Assembly: GCA_905214305.1 (NCBI GenBank)
Contig: CAJMLK010000007.1
Location: 12,786 to 76,785, forward strand
Reading direction: 5' to 3'
DNA length: 64,000 bases
Source of the DNA: an uncultured bacterium
GTDB taxonomy: Bacteria; Desulfobacterota; Desulfovibrionia; Desulfovibrionales; Desulfovibrionaceae
In this document: piece by piece, positions 36,123 to 44,532 of the stretch
How positions within the stretch are numbered: the stretch's first letter is position 1
Layout: the number at the start of each line of letters is the position of its first letter
Notes under the pieces: generated by a model
Seen by the model: the letters and a program-made list of their open reading frames with translations, nothing else
Told to the model about the DNA's origin: nothing
Database searches by the model: none
Program-made: the position numbers and the translations under genes

Positions 36123-36983
36123 TCAGATCGGCAGCCCCATTTTTACGCGGCGCTTGCGCAGGTCATCCAGCACGCCCACGCCCACGCGCAGCCCGCCGTA
36201 GCCCCGCCCGAGCCGGATGGCGGGCTTGTTGATTCCGTGATAGTCCGAGCCGCCGCTGATGCCGAGGTCAAAGCGTTTCGCCAGAGCAAGGCAGGTGCGC
36301 ACATCCGCCTCGGTGTGCTCGCTGTGCCACGCCTCAATGGCGTTGAGGCCGCAATCCCTCAGGCGGGCCACCTGCCCTTCAAGCCAGCCGGGCGGCGCCT
36401 TCCACAGCAGGGGATGCGCCAGACTCACGGTTGCGCCAAGGTCCGCCAGCAGCCGCACGATTGCCTCCGGCTCAAGCACTTCCTTGGGCAGATAGGCCTT
36501 GCCGTTATTGCCCAGAAATTCCTTGAAAACCTCACGAATATTTTTGGCGTAGCCCTTGCGCAGCAGCACGTCGGCAATGTGGGGCCGCCCCACGCTTTCG
36601 CCTTTGGCTGCGGCCAGCACTTCTTCCATGCTGACATCAAGCCCCAGGTCCTGCAGCTTGCGCACGATGCCCTCATTACGCTCGCCGCGCTTTTCACGCA
36701 AAAAGGCAAGCTGTTGCAGCAGGGCCTCGGGCTGTTCAGGCAACCACAGCCCCAGAATATGCAATTCGCCCAATTCTGTGCTTGTGGAAATTTCGCAGCC
36801 ACGTATCAGCTCCACCCCCAGTTCGCGCCCGGCGGCAGCGGCCTCGTCCAGGCCGGAAAGCGTATCGTGGTCTGTGACGGCAATGGCCTTGAGGCCCGCA
36901 TCGGCGGCTTTGGCCATAAGTTGCGCCGGAGAGTCAGTACCGTCGGACGCCCTCGTGTGGGTATGCAGATCAACCAGTTCCAT
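36123..36983 (-). CDS. PHP-domain phosphoesterase (RNase AM/TrpH-like)
   Basis: The 286-residue protein has the metal-binding VDLHTHTRASDG at 4-15, VTDHDTLSG near 37 and the later GGSDYHG, all typical of the YciV/RNase AM branch, which trims 5S rRNA or hydrolyses 3',5'-bisphosphonucleotides. It lacks polymerase or HisK-like extra domains. AAGG precedes the ATG. Confidence 0.92.
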   Translation of the reverse strand: MELVDLHTHTRASDGTDSPAQLMAKAADAGLKAIAVTDHDTLSGLDEAAAAGRELGVELIRGCEISTSTELGELHILGLWLPEQPEALLQQLAFLREKRGERNEGIVRKLQDLGLDVSMEEVLAAAKGESVGRPHIADVLLRKGYAKNIREVFKEFLGNNGKAYLPKEVLEPEAIVRLLADLGATVSLAHPLLWKAPPGWLEGQVARLRDCGLNAIEAWHSEHTEADVRTCLALAKRFDLGISGGSDYHGINKPAIRLGRGYGGLRVGVGVLDDLRKRRVKMGLPI

Positions 36984-37116
36984 AAAATACTACCTTAAGG
37001 GATGACTGTTATTGATAGCGCAAAATATCAATAGGGTGCAAGCCTTGAACTGGAGGAGGCATCACGGTACACTGTCGGGCCATAACGAACCAAGCCCACC
37101 TCAAAAGGGAACGCAT

Positions 37117-37338
37117 ATGCCCATCAATACTGAAGAACTTTTGCGCATTCTCGCCTGCCCCAAATGTCTGGGCAGCCTCACGGCTCTGGAAGAAAACGAA
37201 ACTGTGGCAGGTTTTTCCTGCGCGGCCTGTCAGGTGGTGTACCCCGTGCGGGAAGACATCCCCGTCATGCTGGTGGAAGAAGCGGAAGACAGACCCAGCT
37301 GGAACGCCCGCCATCCTCAGGCCAGAGAGCGCTCCTGA
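37117..37338 (+). CDS. Trm112-family small zinc protein
   Basis: A 73-residue protein with CPKC and CAAC zinc ligands and the VYPVREDIPVML end of Trm112/UPF0434 proteins. In eukaryotes Trm112 activates methyltransferases; in bacteria its partners are unknown. AAAAGGGA lies upstream of the ATG. Its stop overlaps the ATG of the next gene (TGATG). Confidence 0.93.
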   Translation: MPINTEELLRILACPKCLGSLTALEENETVAGFSCAACQVVYPVREDIPVMLVEEAEDRPSWNARHPQARERS

Positions 37339-37898
37339 TGCGCCTGCTCATTGCCTCTGATCTGCACGGCTCCATTGAAAGCCTGCGCTTTCTCATTGAA
37401 AAAGCCCGCCAGACAAAGCCCGATCTGCTGGTGCTGCTGGGTGATCTGGTCTATCACGGCCCGCGCAACCCTCTGCCTCAGGGCTATGACACGCCCTCTG
37501 TTCTGCGTGAAATGCCCGACCTTTCGGCGCTGCCCTGCCCGGTCACCGCTGTGCGCGGCAATTGCGATGCCGAGGTTGACCTGTCACTTCTGCCCTTTGC
37601 CGTTGCCGAAAATGCATGGCTTGAAGCCGACGGATTGCATATCTTTGCCAGCCACGGGCATCACCTGCCGGAAAATCCGCCCTGCCCCGGCCTGAAGCCC
37701 GGCACGGTCATCCTGCGCGGGCATACCCATATTCCCAGAGGCGAAACTCTGGACGGTCTGCACTTCTGGAATCCCGGCTCCCTCTCGCTGCCCAAGGGCG
37801 GCTCGCCGCGCAGTTACGGCTTTTATGCGGACGGCATTTTTCGTGTGCTGGACATGCAGGACCGCGAAGTGCTCCGCCATGTCCCGGCCACTGCCTGA
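37338..37898 (+). CDS. YfcE-type metallophosphoesterase
   Basis: The 186-residue calcineurin-fold enzyme has SDLHGS at 7-12, GDLVYHGP, RGNCD, SHGHH and GHTHIP, the full dimetal motif set of the YfcE/MJ0936 family. It hydrolyses phosphodiesters; its natural substrate is unclear. It overlaps the Trm112-like gene (TGATG). Confidence 0.94.
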   Translation: MRLLIASDLHGSIESLRFLIEKARQTKPDLLVLLGDLVYHGPRNPLPQGYDTPSVLREMPDLSALPCPVTAVRGNCDAEVDLSLLPFAVAENAWLEADGLHIFASHGHHLPENPPCPGLKPGTVILRGHTHIPRGETLDGLHFWNPGSLSLPKGGSPRSYGFYADGIFRVLDMQDREVLRHVPATA

Positions 37899-38008
37899 GC
37901 ATAAGGCCTGCCGCCGCACGGGGAATCGAGAAACGGCATTGCCGGACAGTCTTTGCACGCGCCCTCGGCCTGCTCCACCGCTTCAAGCATCTTATAGCAG
38001 ATAATCGC

Positions 38009-38737
38009 ATGGCAAAAATTCACACTTTGCGCCCCGCTCTTTTTTCTCTGGCCCCGGGCTACCGGCTTGTGCTGGCCTCGGCCTCGCCGCGCCGCCGCCA
38101 GTTCCTCACCGAATGGGGGCTTTCCTTTGATCTGGCCAGCGCGGCCGGAGCAGAGCCTTCCCCCCTGCCCGGCGAAATGCCGGACGCCTATACGCGACGC
38201 GCGGCCCTTGCCAAAGCCCACGCGGCTGCCGACCTCATCAACGGCGGGCAGCCCTTGCAGCACGACAAAAATATCATTCTGGCTGCCGATACCGTCGTCG
38301 CCGTGGACGGCGACATTCTGGGCAAACCGCGCGACAGGCAGGACGCCCTGCACATGCTCACCCGCCTTTCAGGGCGCGGGCATGAGGTCATCAGCGCCGT
38401 CTGCCTGCTCTTGCCCCCAGCGCCACAGGCCCGCACAGGCGCAACGCTTTCCACAGGCAGCCAGAGTTCTGACCACGAAACTGAAGAACTGGTGTTCAGC
38501 GACACAAGCCGCGTCTTTTTTCATCCCTGGCCAGCCCCGGTACTGTGCGCCTATGTGGCAACGGACGAACCGGGAGACAAGGCCGGGGCCTATGCCATTC
38601 AGGGACAGGGAGCGTTTCTGGTGGACAGGGTGGAAGGCTCGTGGAGCACGGTTGTGGGCCTGCCCGTGACACAACTGGCCGCCCTGCTGCTGGATCGGGG
38701 GCTCATGCTGCCCGGCAGCGGAACGGGCGCCGCGTAA
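38009..38737 (+). CDS. Maf-family nucleotide pyrophosphatase
   Basis: The 242-residue protein has SASPRR near the N-terminus, the AADTVV motif with catalytic Asp, GKPRD, and DKAGAYAIQG, all Maf hallmarks. Maf hydrolyses non-canonical nucleotides and helps limit division or septation. It has a family-atypical insertion of about 25 residues near 130-155 (PPAPQARTGATL). The ribosome-binding site is weak. Confidence 0.93.
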   Translation: MAKIHTLRPALFSLAPGYRLVLASASPRRRQFLTEWGLSFDLASAAGAEPSPLPGEMPDAYTRRAALAKAHAAADLINGGQPLQHDKNIILAADTVVAVDGDILGKPRDRQDALHMLTRLSGRGHEVISAVCLLLPPAPQARTGATLSTGSQSSDHETEELVFSDTSRVFFHPWPAPVLCAYVATDEPGDKAGAYAIQGQGAFLVDRVEGSWSTVVGLPVTQLAALLLDRGLMLPGSGTGAA

Positions 38738-38845
38738 AGCCTCAAGCGGAAAAACCGCCGCACCACTGACCACTGCAGGCATGCCGCAAAGCCCGGCCCG
38801 CACCAATGCCCTGCCCAGTGAACCACGCAACCCTTCGCCCGCGCA

Positions 38846-39185
38846 CTTGAGCATTTTCGCATTGCGCATATCCATTCTCAATGCTTCCAGACGCCCGCTT
38901 CGGCACGCAGCAGCGCAAGTACATGGTTCTGCTGTCTTGACGGCAGTTGTTGGCGCGCCTGCGAGCCTAGCGAATGGGCACAGTGATCGTGTGGAAACAG
39001 GCCCATCATTACCCATGCTGTCTGCAAGACCCATGCTGTCTGCAAGCGTTGTTTCCTGCGTGACAAATCCTCAAGTATCCATAAGCCCTTCGGGCAATGG
39101 CTGAAGCTGCGCTTATGCTTCTGCGGCGGGCGTCTGCTCACGCAGCCGCCAGAGCAGTTTCAAGGTGAAACTGCTCTGAAATGCC
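38846..39185. repeat. Dispersed repeats, two arms of type A/B
   Basis: The arm GAGCATTTTCGCATTGCGCA with ATGCTTCCAGACGCCCGCTT begins at 38846, and a second arm, GGGCGTCTGCTCACGCAGCC then AGAGCAGTTTCAAGGTGAAA, ends at 39185. The two arms are about 200 bases apart, with sequence between that I cannot assign. Confidence 0.72.
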
Positions 39186-39278
39186 CTTTGCGGGATAAAA
39201 TTTTTCCTGTTCGCTTGCACATGCCTGTTTAAAAAAAGTTATCTTTTTTTTGACCCTACATTGTGAAAAAAATCTTCA

Positions 39279-39297
39279 ATTGTAACGGCGTTACAAT
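39279..39297. promoter_or_regulatory. Operator candidate upstream of acs
   Basis: ATTGTAACG-G-CGTTACAAT is a perfect 9-bp inverted repeat with one centre base, in the AT-rich region 180 bases before the acs start. The size fits binding by a dimeric regulator. I cannot name the protein. Confidence 0.6.
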
Positions 39298-39476
39298 CCG
39301 CTAGACTCCGTAAAAAACGTCAATTCTTTGCCATATTGACATTTTTTTCACAACTATGACTGAAAGCACAAACAAGATACGGCCCCTTGACGGTTATTTA
39401 AAATCTCTTTACGCATGTATCATGGCAAAGTGTTAACTTTTCATTTTACTGTTTTATGCATTATGGAGGCTGGATC

Positions 39477-41519
39477 ATGTCTCAGGAACGGATCACGACA
39501 CTGTTGAATGAAAATCGCAGCTATCTTCCACCAGAGCACGGCAAAACGTCGGCATGGGTTTGCGGTCCGGAAGAGTACAATGCACTATGCCGCCGCGCCC
39601 TGGAAGACCCCAATGACTTTTGGGGAGCACGAGCTTCACAGTTGATCCATTGGTTCAAACGCTGGGACAAGGTACTGGAAGCTGACGAAGCAAACCATAA
39701 GTACCAGTGGTTTACCGGTGGAAAACTCAATGCTTCCTTTAACTGCATTGACAGGCATCTTATTTCCGGCAGACGCAATAAGGCCGCTCTGATCTGGCAG
39801 GGTGAAAAAGAAACAGATGTTCGCTGCTATACCTATCAGATGCTTTATACAGAAGTCTGCCGGGTAGCCCACGCCATGAGTTCACTGCGTATACGCAAGG
39901 GCGACCATGTTGCCCTGTATATGCCGATGATACCGGAGCTTTTTATCGCCATGCTGGCCTGCGCCCGCATAGGCGCCATACACACGGCCATCTTTTCCGG
40001 CTATGCGGAAGGCGGCGTGCGCAGTCGCATACAGGGCTGCAAGGCCCGCGTGGTCATCACGGCCGATGCAGCCGTGCGCGGCGGCAAGTTCAAGCCCCTC
40101 AAGGCCAATCTTGACCCCATTCTGGAAAAATGCCCCTCCGTGGCCCACGTGGTGGTGGTCAGGCATGCCGGGCTTGAAAATGTCAATATGCAGCGCAACC
40201 GCGATATCTGGTGGCACGACCTCATTGACGATTTTACCCTTAACCCCGACTTCCCCTGCGAACCGATGGATTCCAACGATACGCTCTTTCTGCTGCACAC
40301 CAGCGGCAGCACGGGCAAACCCACAGGGGTAATGCATTCCACGGGCGGCTACCTCACCTATGCGGCCCACACCACGCAGTGGTGCTTTGACATGCGCGAT
40401 GACGACGTTTACTGGTGCACCGCCGATGCGGGGTGGATCACCGGTCACACCTACGGCGTATACGGCCCGCTGGCTCTGGGGGCCACCACGCTCATGTTCG
40501 AGGGCATACCCACCTGGCCCTATCCGGACAGATATTGGCGCATTGTGGAAAACTTCCGGGTCAACATCCTCTACACAGCGCCCACGGTCATCCGCTCACT
40601 CATGCGGATGAACGAGGCATGGACAGAGCGCTATGACCTGCGCAGCCTGCGCATCCTGGGCAGCGTGGGCGAACCCATCAACCCCGAAGCATGGCACTGG
40701 TACCACAAGCACATCGGCGGCAGCGAACTGCCCATAGTGGATACGTGGTGGCAGACGGAAACCGGCGGCGCCATGATCGCCCCCATGCCCTACGCCACCA
40801 AGCTCAAGCCCGGTTCGGCCTCCAAGCCGCTGCCCGGCATTGATGCCACGGTTATGGGTTCGGCTGCCCGCGACGGCGAAGAGCCCGAAGCCGGTTGCAA
40901 GGCGGGGCATCTTGTCATCCGCCGCCCCTGGCCGGGCATGATGCAAGGCGTTTTCAACGATGAAGAAAAGTACCAGTCCTATTTTTCGCGCTTTGGCTGC
41001 TACGCCTCAGGCGACGCCGCCGAAGTCGATCAGGATGGCTACTTCTGGATACTGGGACGTATCGACGATTCCATCAACGTCTCCGGTCACCGCCTTTCCA
41101 CCGCTGAGATTGAGGCTGTGCTGGCCGCCTGCCCCGAAGTGGGCGAAGCCGCCGTTGTGCCCATGCCCCACGCCCTCAAGGGCGAAGGCATCTACGTATA
41201 CGTGGTCACGCGCGACGAGGTTCCCTGGAGCGCAGACCTGCGCGCCAAGCTGCGTGAGGCCGTGCGCCGCGATATCGGCGCATTGGCGACACCGGAATAC
41301 ATACAGTTTGTGGAAGGCATGCCCAAAACCACATCCGGCAAGATCATACGCCGCATGCTGCGAAAGATTGCCGGAGACAGCTATGAAGATATCGGTGACA
41401 CCACGTCACTGGCCGAACCCGATGTCATTCCCAAAATCATCTCCGGGCATCGCAACCTTGTGGCCGGACGCCATGAAATGGAAGACGCCCCGGAGGGAGG
41501 CGACGACGCAAGGGCCTAG
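39477..41519 (+). CDS. acs: Acetyl-CoA synthetase (AMP-forming)
   Basis: Acs activates acetate to acetyl-CoA through acetyl-AMP. The 680-residue protein has the N-terminal ACAS domain, the P-loop HTSGSTGKPTGVMHSTGG, WWQTETGG, the hinge GRIDDSINVSGHRLST, and the catalytic, acetylation-prone lysine in TTSGKIIRR (K622). GGAGG 8 bases before the ATG at 39477 decides the start. The region upstream is AT-rich, with a perfect palindrome, so the gene is probably regulated. Confidence 0.97.
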   Translation: MSQERITTLLNENRSYLPPEHGKTSAWVCGPEEYNALCRRALEDPNDFWGARASQLIHWFKRWDKVLEADEANHKYQWFTGGKLNASFNCIDRHLISGRRNKAALIWQGEKETDVRCYTYQMLYTEVCRVAHAMSSLRIRKGDHVALYMPMIPELFIAMLACARIGAIHTAIFSGYAEGGVRSRIQGCKARVVITADAAVRGGKFKPLKANLDPILEKCPSVAHVVVVRHAGLENVNMQRNRDIWWHDLIDDFTLNPDFPCEPMDSNDTLFLLHTSGSTGKPTGVMHSTGGYLTYAAHTTQWCFDMRDDDVYWCTADAGWITGHTYGVYGPLALGATTLMFEGIPTWPYPDRYWRIVENFRVNILYTAPTVIRSLMRMNEAWTERYDLRSLRILGSVGEPINPEAWHWYHKHIGGSELPIVDTWWQTETGGAMIAPMPYATKLKPGSASKPLPGIDATVMGSAARDGEEPEAGCKAGHLVIRRPWPGMMQGVFNDEEKYQSYFSRFGCYASGDAAEVDQDGYFWILGRIDDSINVSGHRLSTAEIEAVLAACPEVGEAAVVPMPHALKGEGIYVYVVTRDEVPWSADLRAKLREAVRRDIGALATPEYIQFVEGMPKTTSGKIIRRMLRKIAGDSYEDIGDTTSLAEPDVIPKIISGHRNLVAGRHEMEDAPEGGDDARA

Positions 41520-41535
41520 CCATAGCGCGTCAGCA

Positions 41536-41662
41536 CTAGAGCAGATTAACTTTGAGAATATACATTCTCAAAGTTTAAGACACGCTCACTTCGGCGTTTA
41601 ACCGCGCAGATAAACTGCGCTTACGCATCCGTCAGAGCAATTTCAAAGTGAAATTGCTCTAG
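41536..41662. repeat. Dispersed repeat, type A, best preserved compact copy
   Basis: The 127-bp unit runs from CTAGAGCA to TGCTCTAG. It holds hairpin 1 (ACTTTGAGAATATACATTCT region), a middle GGCGTTTAACCGCGCAGATA/AAACTGCGC hairpin, and hairpin 2 (AGAGCAATTTCAAAGTGAAA). The ends are inverted copies of each other. The MITE at 41659 shares its right-hand CTAG. Confidence 0.85.
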
Positions 41663-41811
41663 GCAGTGTCGTCACGAGATGAATTTCCTTGGTATATCAA
41701 GGAGAACGAGCCTTTTATGCAGGGAGTGTACTCTTATGGTACTCGACCGGAATAAAAGGCGAAGTTCGACGCAGAGATACCGGGAAAGGCGCTCGTGACG
41801 ACACTGTCTAG
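41659..41811. mobile_element. 153-bp MITE with 20-bp terminal inverted repeats
   Basis: The left end CTAGGCAGTGTCGTCACGAG (41659-41678) is matched by the right end (41792-41811) as an inverted repeat with one mismatch. CTAG at both ends (41659-41662 and 41808-41811) looks like a duplicated 4-base target. The interior is itself palindromic (gccttttat paired with aaaaggc), and there is no coding capacity. It would be mobilised by a transposase encoded elsewhere; CTAG-target IS5-type elements are a guess. Confidence 0.8.
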
Positions 41812-41820
41812 TGTAAACAT

Positions 41821-41853
41821 CAGAGGCCGGAGCACATGCCGCTCCGGCCTCTG
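41821..41853. terminator. Hairpin, likely terminator
   Basis: CAGAGGCCGGAGC (41821-41833) pairs with GCTCCGGCCTCTG (41841-41853). It is the first strong hairpin past acs that is not part of a repeat. It lacks a clean T-run, and may have been the acs terminator, displaced by two insertions. Confidence 0.6.
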
Positions 41854-41927
41854 GTGATTTCTGGCAACATGCTTGCTGTTCCGGCATCCCGGCAGCATTC
41901 ATCATGCACCCGAAGAGCCTTCGCCCA

Positions 41928-42138
41928 GAGCCATTTCACCTTGAAACTGCTCTGAACTGCTCTAAACTGCTCTGGCAGGTGCGTGAGCAGACGCCCGCCG
42001 CAGAAGCATAAGCGCAGCTTCAGCCGTTGCCCAGGGGCTTGCGGAGAAGCCGGCAGAGTCATGTACTTGCGCTGCTGCGCGCCGAAGCGGGCGTCTGGAA
42101 GCATTGAGAATAGCCATGCTCAATGCGAAAATGCTCTA
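41928..42138. repeat. Dispersed repeat, long A/B copy
   Basis: It starts CAGAGCCATTTCACCTTGAAA, runs through CGTGAGCAGACGCCCGCCGC and a GGGCGTCTGGAAGCATTGAG arm, and ends TGCTCTA. The last CTA is the complement of the stop codon of the minus-strand gene at 42136. Confidence 0.8.
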
Positions 42139-42708
42139 CAGTGCCTTGCGGCGCACCCACACATGACGGGTAGCCAGAGCCGCCCAGGCCAGCCCGGCAG
42201 CTACGTGCAGGGCCTTGCCCCCGGCCAGACCAGACAAAAGGCACAGACTGCCGGCACCAAGCATGGTGCGCACCTCAAACTTGCGGGGGGTGATACCCAT
42301 GATCTTGTTTTTGCCATTGCCCTTGGCAAGGGCCTGCAAAAAACCGGGAACGTGCACATCACCCAGCATATCTCCGCATCCGCGGCTTTCTTTTCTTTTA
42401 TGGCCTTTGCCCTGCCCCTGAGCAGCGGCAAAATGCGCGCGTTTCTCTGCTCTGCGGGCGGCTGCGGCCTCGGCCACGGGCGTCAGAAGTCCCGGAATTT
42501 TACCTTCCAGCCGCTGACAGACGGCGGCAAAGTCCGTGCCGGAATCCATAAGCAGCAAAAGCGATTCCTTGCCCGGGCGCACTTCGCAAACGCCCCCTTC
42601 GTCCAGCAGAAAGACCCGCGCTGTCTCACGCACATCAGCGTCGGCCAGAGCCGGATGGCGCAACCGTGCCCTGCCTTCCATCAGGTGTGCAACATATGGT
42701 GGCTGCAT
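42136..42708 (-). CDS. HMA-like protein with GRxRxR motif (ferrosome-associated candidate)
   Basis: This 190-residue protein begins with an HMA-like fold (about 1-70) that carries EGRARLRHPAL where metal-binding CxxC would be expected. A Lys/Arg/Ala-rich linker follows, with a hydrophobic pair near residues 135-185 (LGAGSLCLLSGLAGG and HVAAGLAWAALA), so it is likely membrane-bound. The same GRxRxR-x-x-P pattern occurs in the ATPase at 44533 and the small protein at 46667. I chose the ATG at 42708 for the AAGGAG just upstream. It is divergent from feoA. Its TAG stop forms the end of a repeat. Confidence 0.78.
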   Translation of the reverse strand: MQPPYVAHLMEGRARLRHPALADADVRETARVFLLDEGGVCEVRPGKESLLLLMDSGTDFAAVCQRLEGKIPGLLTPVAEAAAARRAEKRAHFAAAQGQGKGHKRKESRGCGDMLGDVHVPGFLQALAKGNGKNKIMGITPRKFEVRTMLGAGSLCLLSGLAGGKALHVAAGLAWAALATRHVWVRRKAL

Positions 42709-42778
42709 GCTCTCTCCTTGGCAAACTACGGGGCTTGAGAACTCCGGTTGAAATTGACTTTCTTTTCTCTTGACACCA

Positions 42779-42792
42779 CTCCCTATTGGGAG
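42779..42792. promoter_or_regulatory. Short palindrome between divergent HMA-like gene and feoA
   Basis: CTCCC-TATT-GGGAG lies next to TTGACA (42770-42775) in the 213-bp gap. It may be an operator for the iron genes. It does not look like a Fur box. Confidence 0.35.
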
Positions 42793-42921
42793 CAAGATCG
42801 CTGCCAAGCCTGAAAAAACGCCACTTCGCACCACCGCCGCATCAGGCTGCGGCATGGGCCATACGGCCCGAAACGGTATTCAGATGTATTACCCGGTGCT
42901 GCTAAAAAAGAGAGAACACGC

Positions 42922-43170
42922 ATGAGCCAGATTGTCAATCTGCGTCAGATGCAGGTAGGCCAGAAGGGCAGAATTGCCGCAGTGGAAGCCCTTGGCGAGA
43001 TGAACCGCCGCATTCGCGATATGGGTCTCATCCCCGGCACGACAGTTTCCATCGTGGGCCGGGCTCCCCTCAAGGACCCCGTAGCCCTGCGCCTTTCCGG
43101 TGTGACCATTTCCCTGCGCAACAGCGAAGCAGACTATATAAAGGTAGACCTGGCGGCCACCGGCAACTAG
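42922..43170 (+). CDS. feoA: Ferrous iron transport protein FeoA
   Basis: The 82-residue SH3-like protein has NLRQMQVGQKGRIAAV, RRIRDMGLIPGTTV and LKDPVALRLSGVTISLR, the FeoA plan. It assists the FeoB GTPase transporter, which is not beside it here. Its TAG stop (43168-43170) is also the terminal CTAG of a dispersed repeat, so no spacer remains between the two. Confidence 0.95.
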   Translation: MSQIVNLRQMQVGQKGRIAAVEALGEMNRRIRDMGLIPGTTVSIVGRAPLKDPVALRLSGVTISLRNSEADYIKVDLAATGN

Positions 43171-43318
43171 TGCAATTTCACTTTGAAATTGCACTGGCGT
43201 CTGCGTGAACAGACGTTCGCTACGGAGGCGTAAGCGCAGTTTATCTGCGCGGTTAAACGCCGAAGTGAGCGTGCCTTAAACTTTGAGAATGTATATTCTC
43301 AAAGTTAATCTGCTCTAG
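43167..43318. repeat. Dispersed repeat, type A, full copy
   Basis: The 152-bp unit runs from CTAGTGCA to TGCTCTAG and reads in reverse relative to 41536. It has three hairpins: GTGCAATTTCACTTTGAAAT, a middle aggcgtaagcgcag/ctgcgcggttaaacgcc, and ACTTTGAGAATGTATATTCT. Its first CTAG contains the feoA stop. The rest of 43319-43794 holds a CCCTTGGGA/TCCCAAGGG hairpin at 43327 and no supported gene. Confidence 0.85.
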
Positions 43319-43794
43319 GAAATCCCCCTTGGGAACAGGTGTCCCAAGGGTCTATGGCGCACACTACGGCGCCGCAATGGACATGGCAACGCACGTATCC
43401 TGCGTTGTCGCCTTCACAGGTACGTCCGTGAGGCAACGGTTGAAGCAGCGCCCGGTTGTTACGGGGGCGGCTGCTCACGCAGCCGCCAGGGCAGTTTTGC
43501 AACAGCCCTGCCATCCTTCCGACTGGACGTTTTTTCAGAAGCCGGTCGTTGAACCATGCCGTAAAAAGCATGGCCGAAAGCCGCTTCAGGCCCATCAGGG
43601 CCAGCATCCACGCCTCACACAGCCGCCTTTGGGGCAGCCGAAAATTGCTGTCGTCAACAGGCTTTTCATCGGCCTTCGTTTATTATACCATTTTTGACTG
43701 CCGGATTTTCCGGCAGAGACGTGAATGATATCCTCGGTGCGCCTGAAGGCCCCGTGGAAAGACGGCATACTGTAAACATGTACAGGAGATAGTT

Positions 43795-44049
43795 ATGAAT
43801 AGCGGTTTTAAATGCGGCCTCTGGTTTCTGGGCGGCCTGATCATCGGTGCAGTGGGCGTAACGGCCGTGAGTCGCGGCAAGGTTGACTTCAAGCCTTTGG
43901 CTACTGACCTGATCAGCCGTGGCATTGACGTCAAAGACGCTCTGCTGACCAAGGTCGAAGCCCTCAAGGAAGACGTGGAAGACCTCACCGCCGAAGCTCG
44001 CCTGGCCTCCGAAAAACGCAAGGCCGGCAAGGACGCTGCTGAAGCGTGA
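43795..44049 (+). CDS. Small single-TM protein, DUF6110-like, ferrosome-associated candidate
   Basis: This 84-residue protein has one N-terminal TM helix (GLWFLGGLIIGAVGVTAV) and then a charged helix (GIDVKDALLTKVEALKEDVE) ending in Ala/Lys/Glu. From memory, small proteins with this plan (DUF6110) lie beside P1B-type ATPases, and one such protein, FezA, is encoded with FezB in ferrosome loci. GGAG lies 7 bases upstream. Two hairpins follow its stop, and the ATPase begins 480 bases later. Confidence 0.8.
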   Translation: MNSGFKCGLWFLGGLIIGAVGVTAVSRGKVDFKPLATDLISRGIDVKDALLTKVEALKEDVEDLTAEARLASEKRKAGKDAAEA

Positions 44050-44054
44050 TGCAA

Positions 44055-44103
44055 AAGGCCTTGCCCCGGCAAGGCCTTGCCCTGCGCGGACTTTTGTCCG
44101 CGC
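44055..44103 (+). terminator. Tandem hairpins after the small TM protein
   Basis: AAGGCCTTGCC/GGCAAGGCCTT (44055-44078) is followed by GCGCGGAC/GTCCGCGC (44084-44103). Neither has a long T-run downstream, so it may slow or partly stop transcription before the ATPase gene. Confidence 0.6.
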
Positions 44104-44194
44104 ACTTTGGTATCTATCCACCTTGAAATGCTTGCGCACCGGCAAAGCATGTTCGCCGTGCAAGCATCTTGTGGTGCGATTTGTTAGCAAACTC

Positions 44195-44388
44195 CGAGCA
44201 GAGCAGGTAAACAGCCAGACTGTTACATTGCTCTGGAGCAGATTAACTTTGAGGCGCTTCACGTTTCAAAGCTGTCATTCTGCCGAAAGATGTGATCTTC
44301 AGCAGAATCCACGCCACGTTGTGGCGCGCCGCACGCAAGTGCGGCGTTAGAGCATTTATACTTTTCAAAATAAAAATGCTCTATTGCA
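44195..44388. repeat. Dispersed repeat, variant B copy
   Basis: It has GGAGCAGATTAACTTTGAGG, the GCGCTTCACGTTTCAAAGCT arm and GGCGCGCCGCACGCAAGTGC, and ends TTAGAGCATTTATACTTTTC and AAAATGCTCT. It is closest to the part-copy at 56690. Confidence 0.75.
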
Positions 44389-44532
44389 GCACGACAAAAA
44401 AATCCGTTCAGAAAACGCCCGACGCGCCCCGGCCTGTCCGGCGCCCTTCAGGCGCTACCGCCCCCTCTTGGGGCGATGGACACACATCCCGCAGTTTGCA
44501 GCCTTTGCCTTATTTCTGGAACAGGAGCGCGC

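Noticed and set aside
43540..43690. Minus-strand frame ending in a WMLALMGLKRLSAMLFTAW-like stretch, perhaps a gene remnant
   Set aside because: It is preceded by stops, has no start, and runs into repeat sequence; no family recognised.
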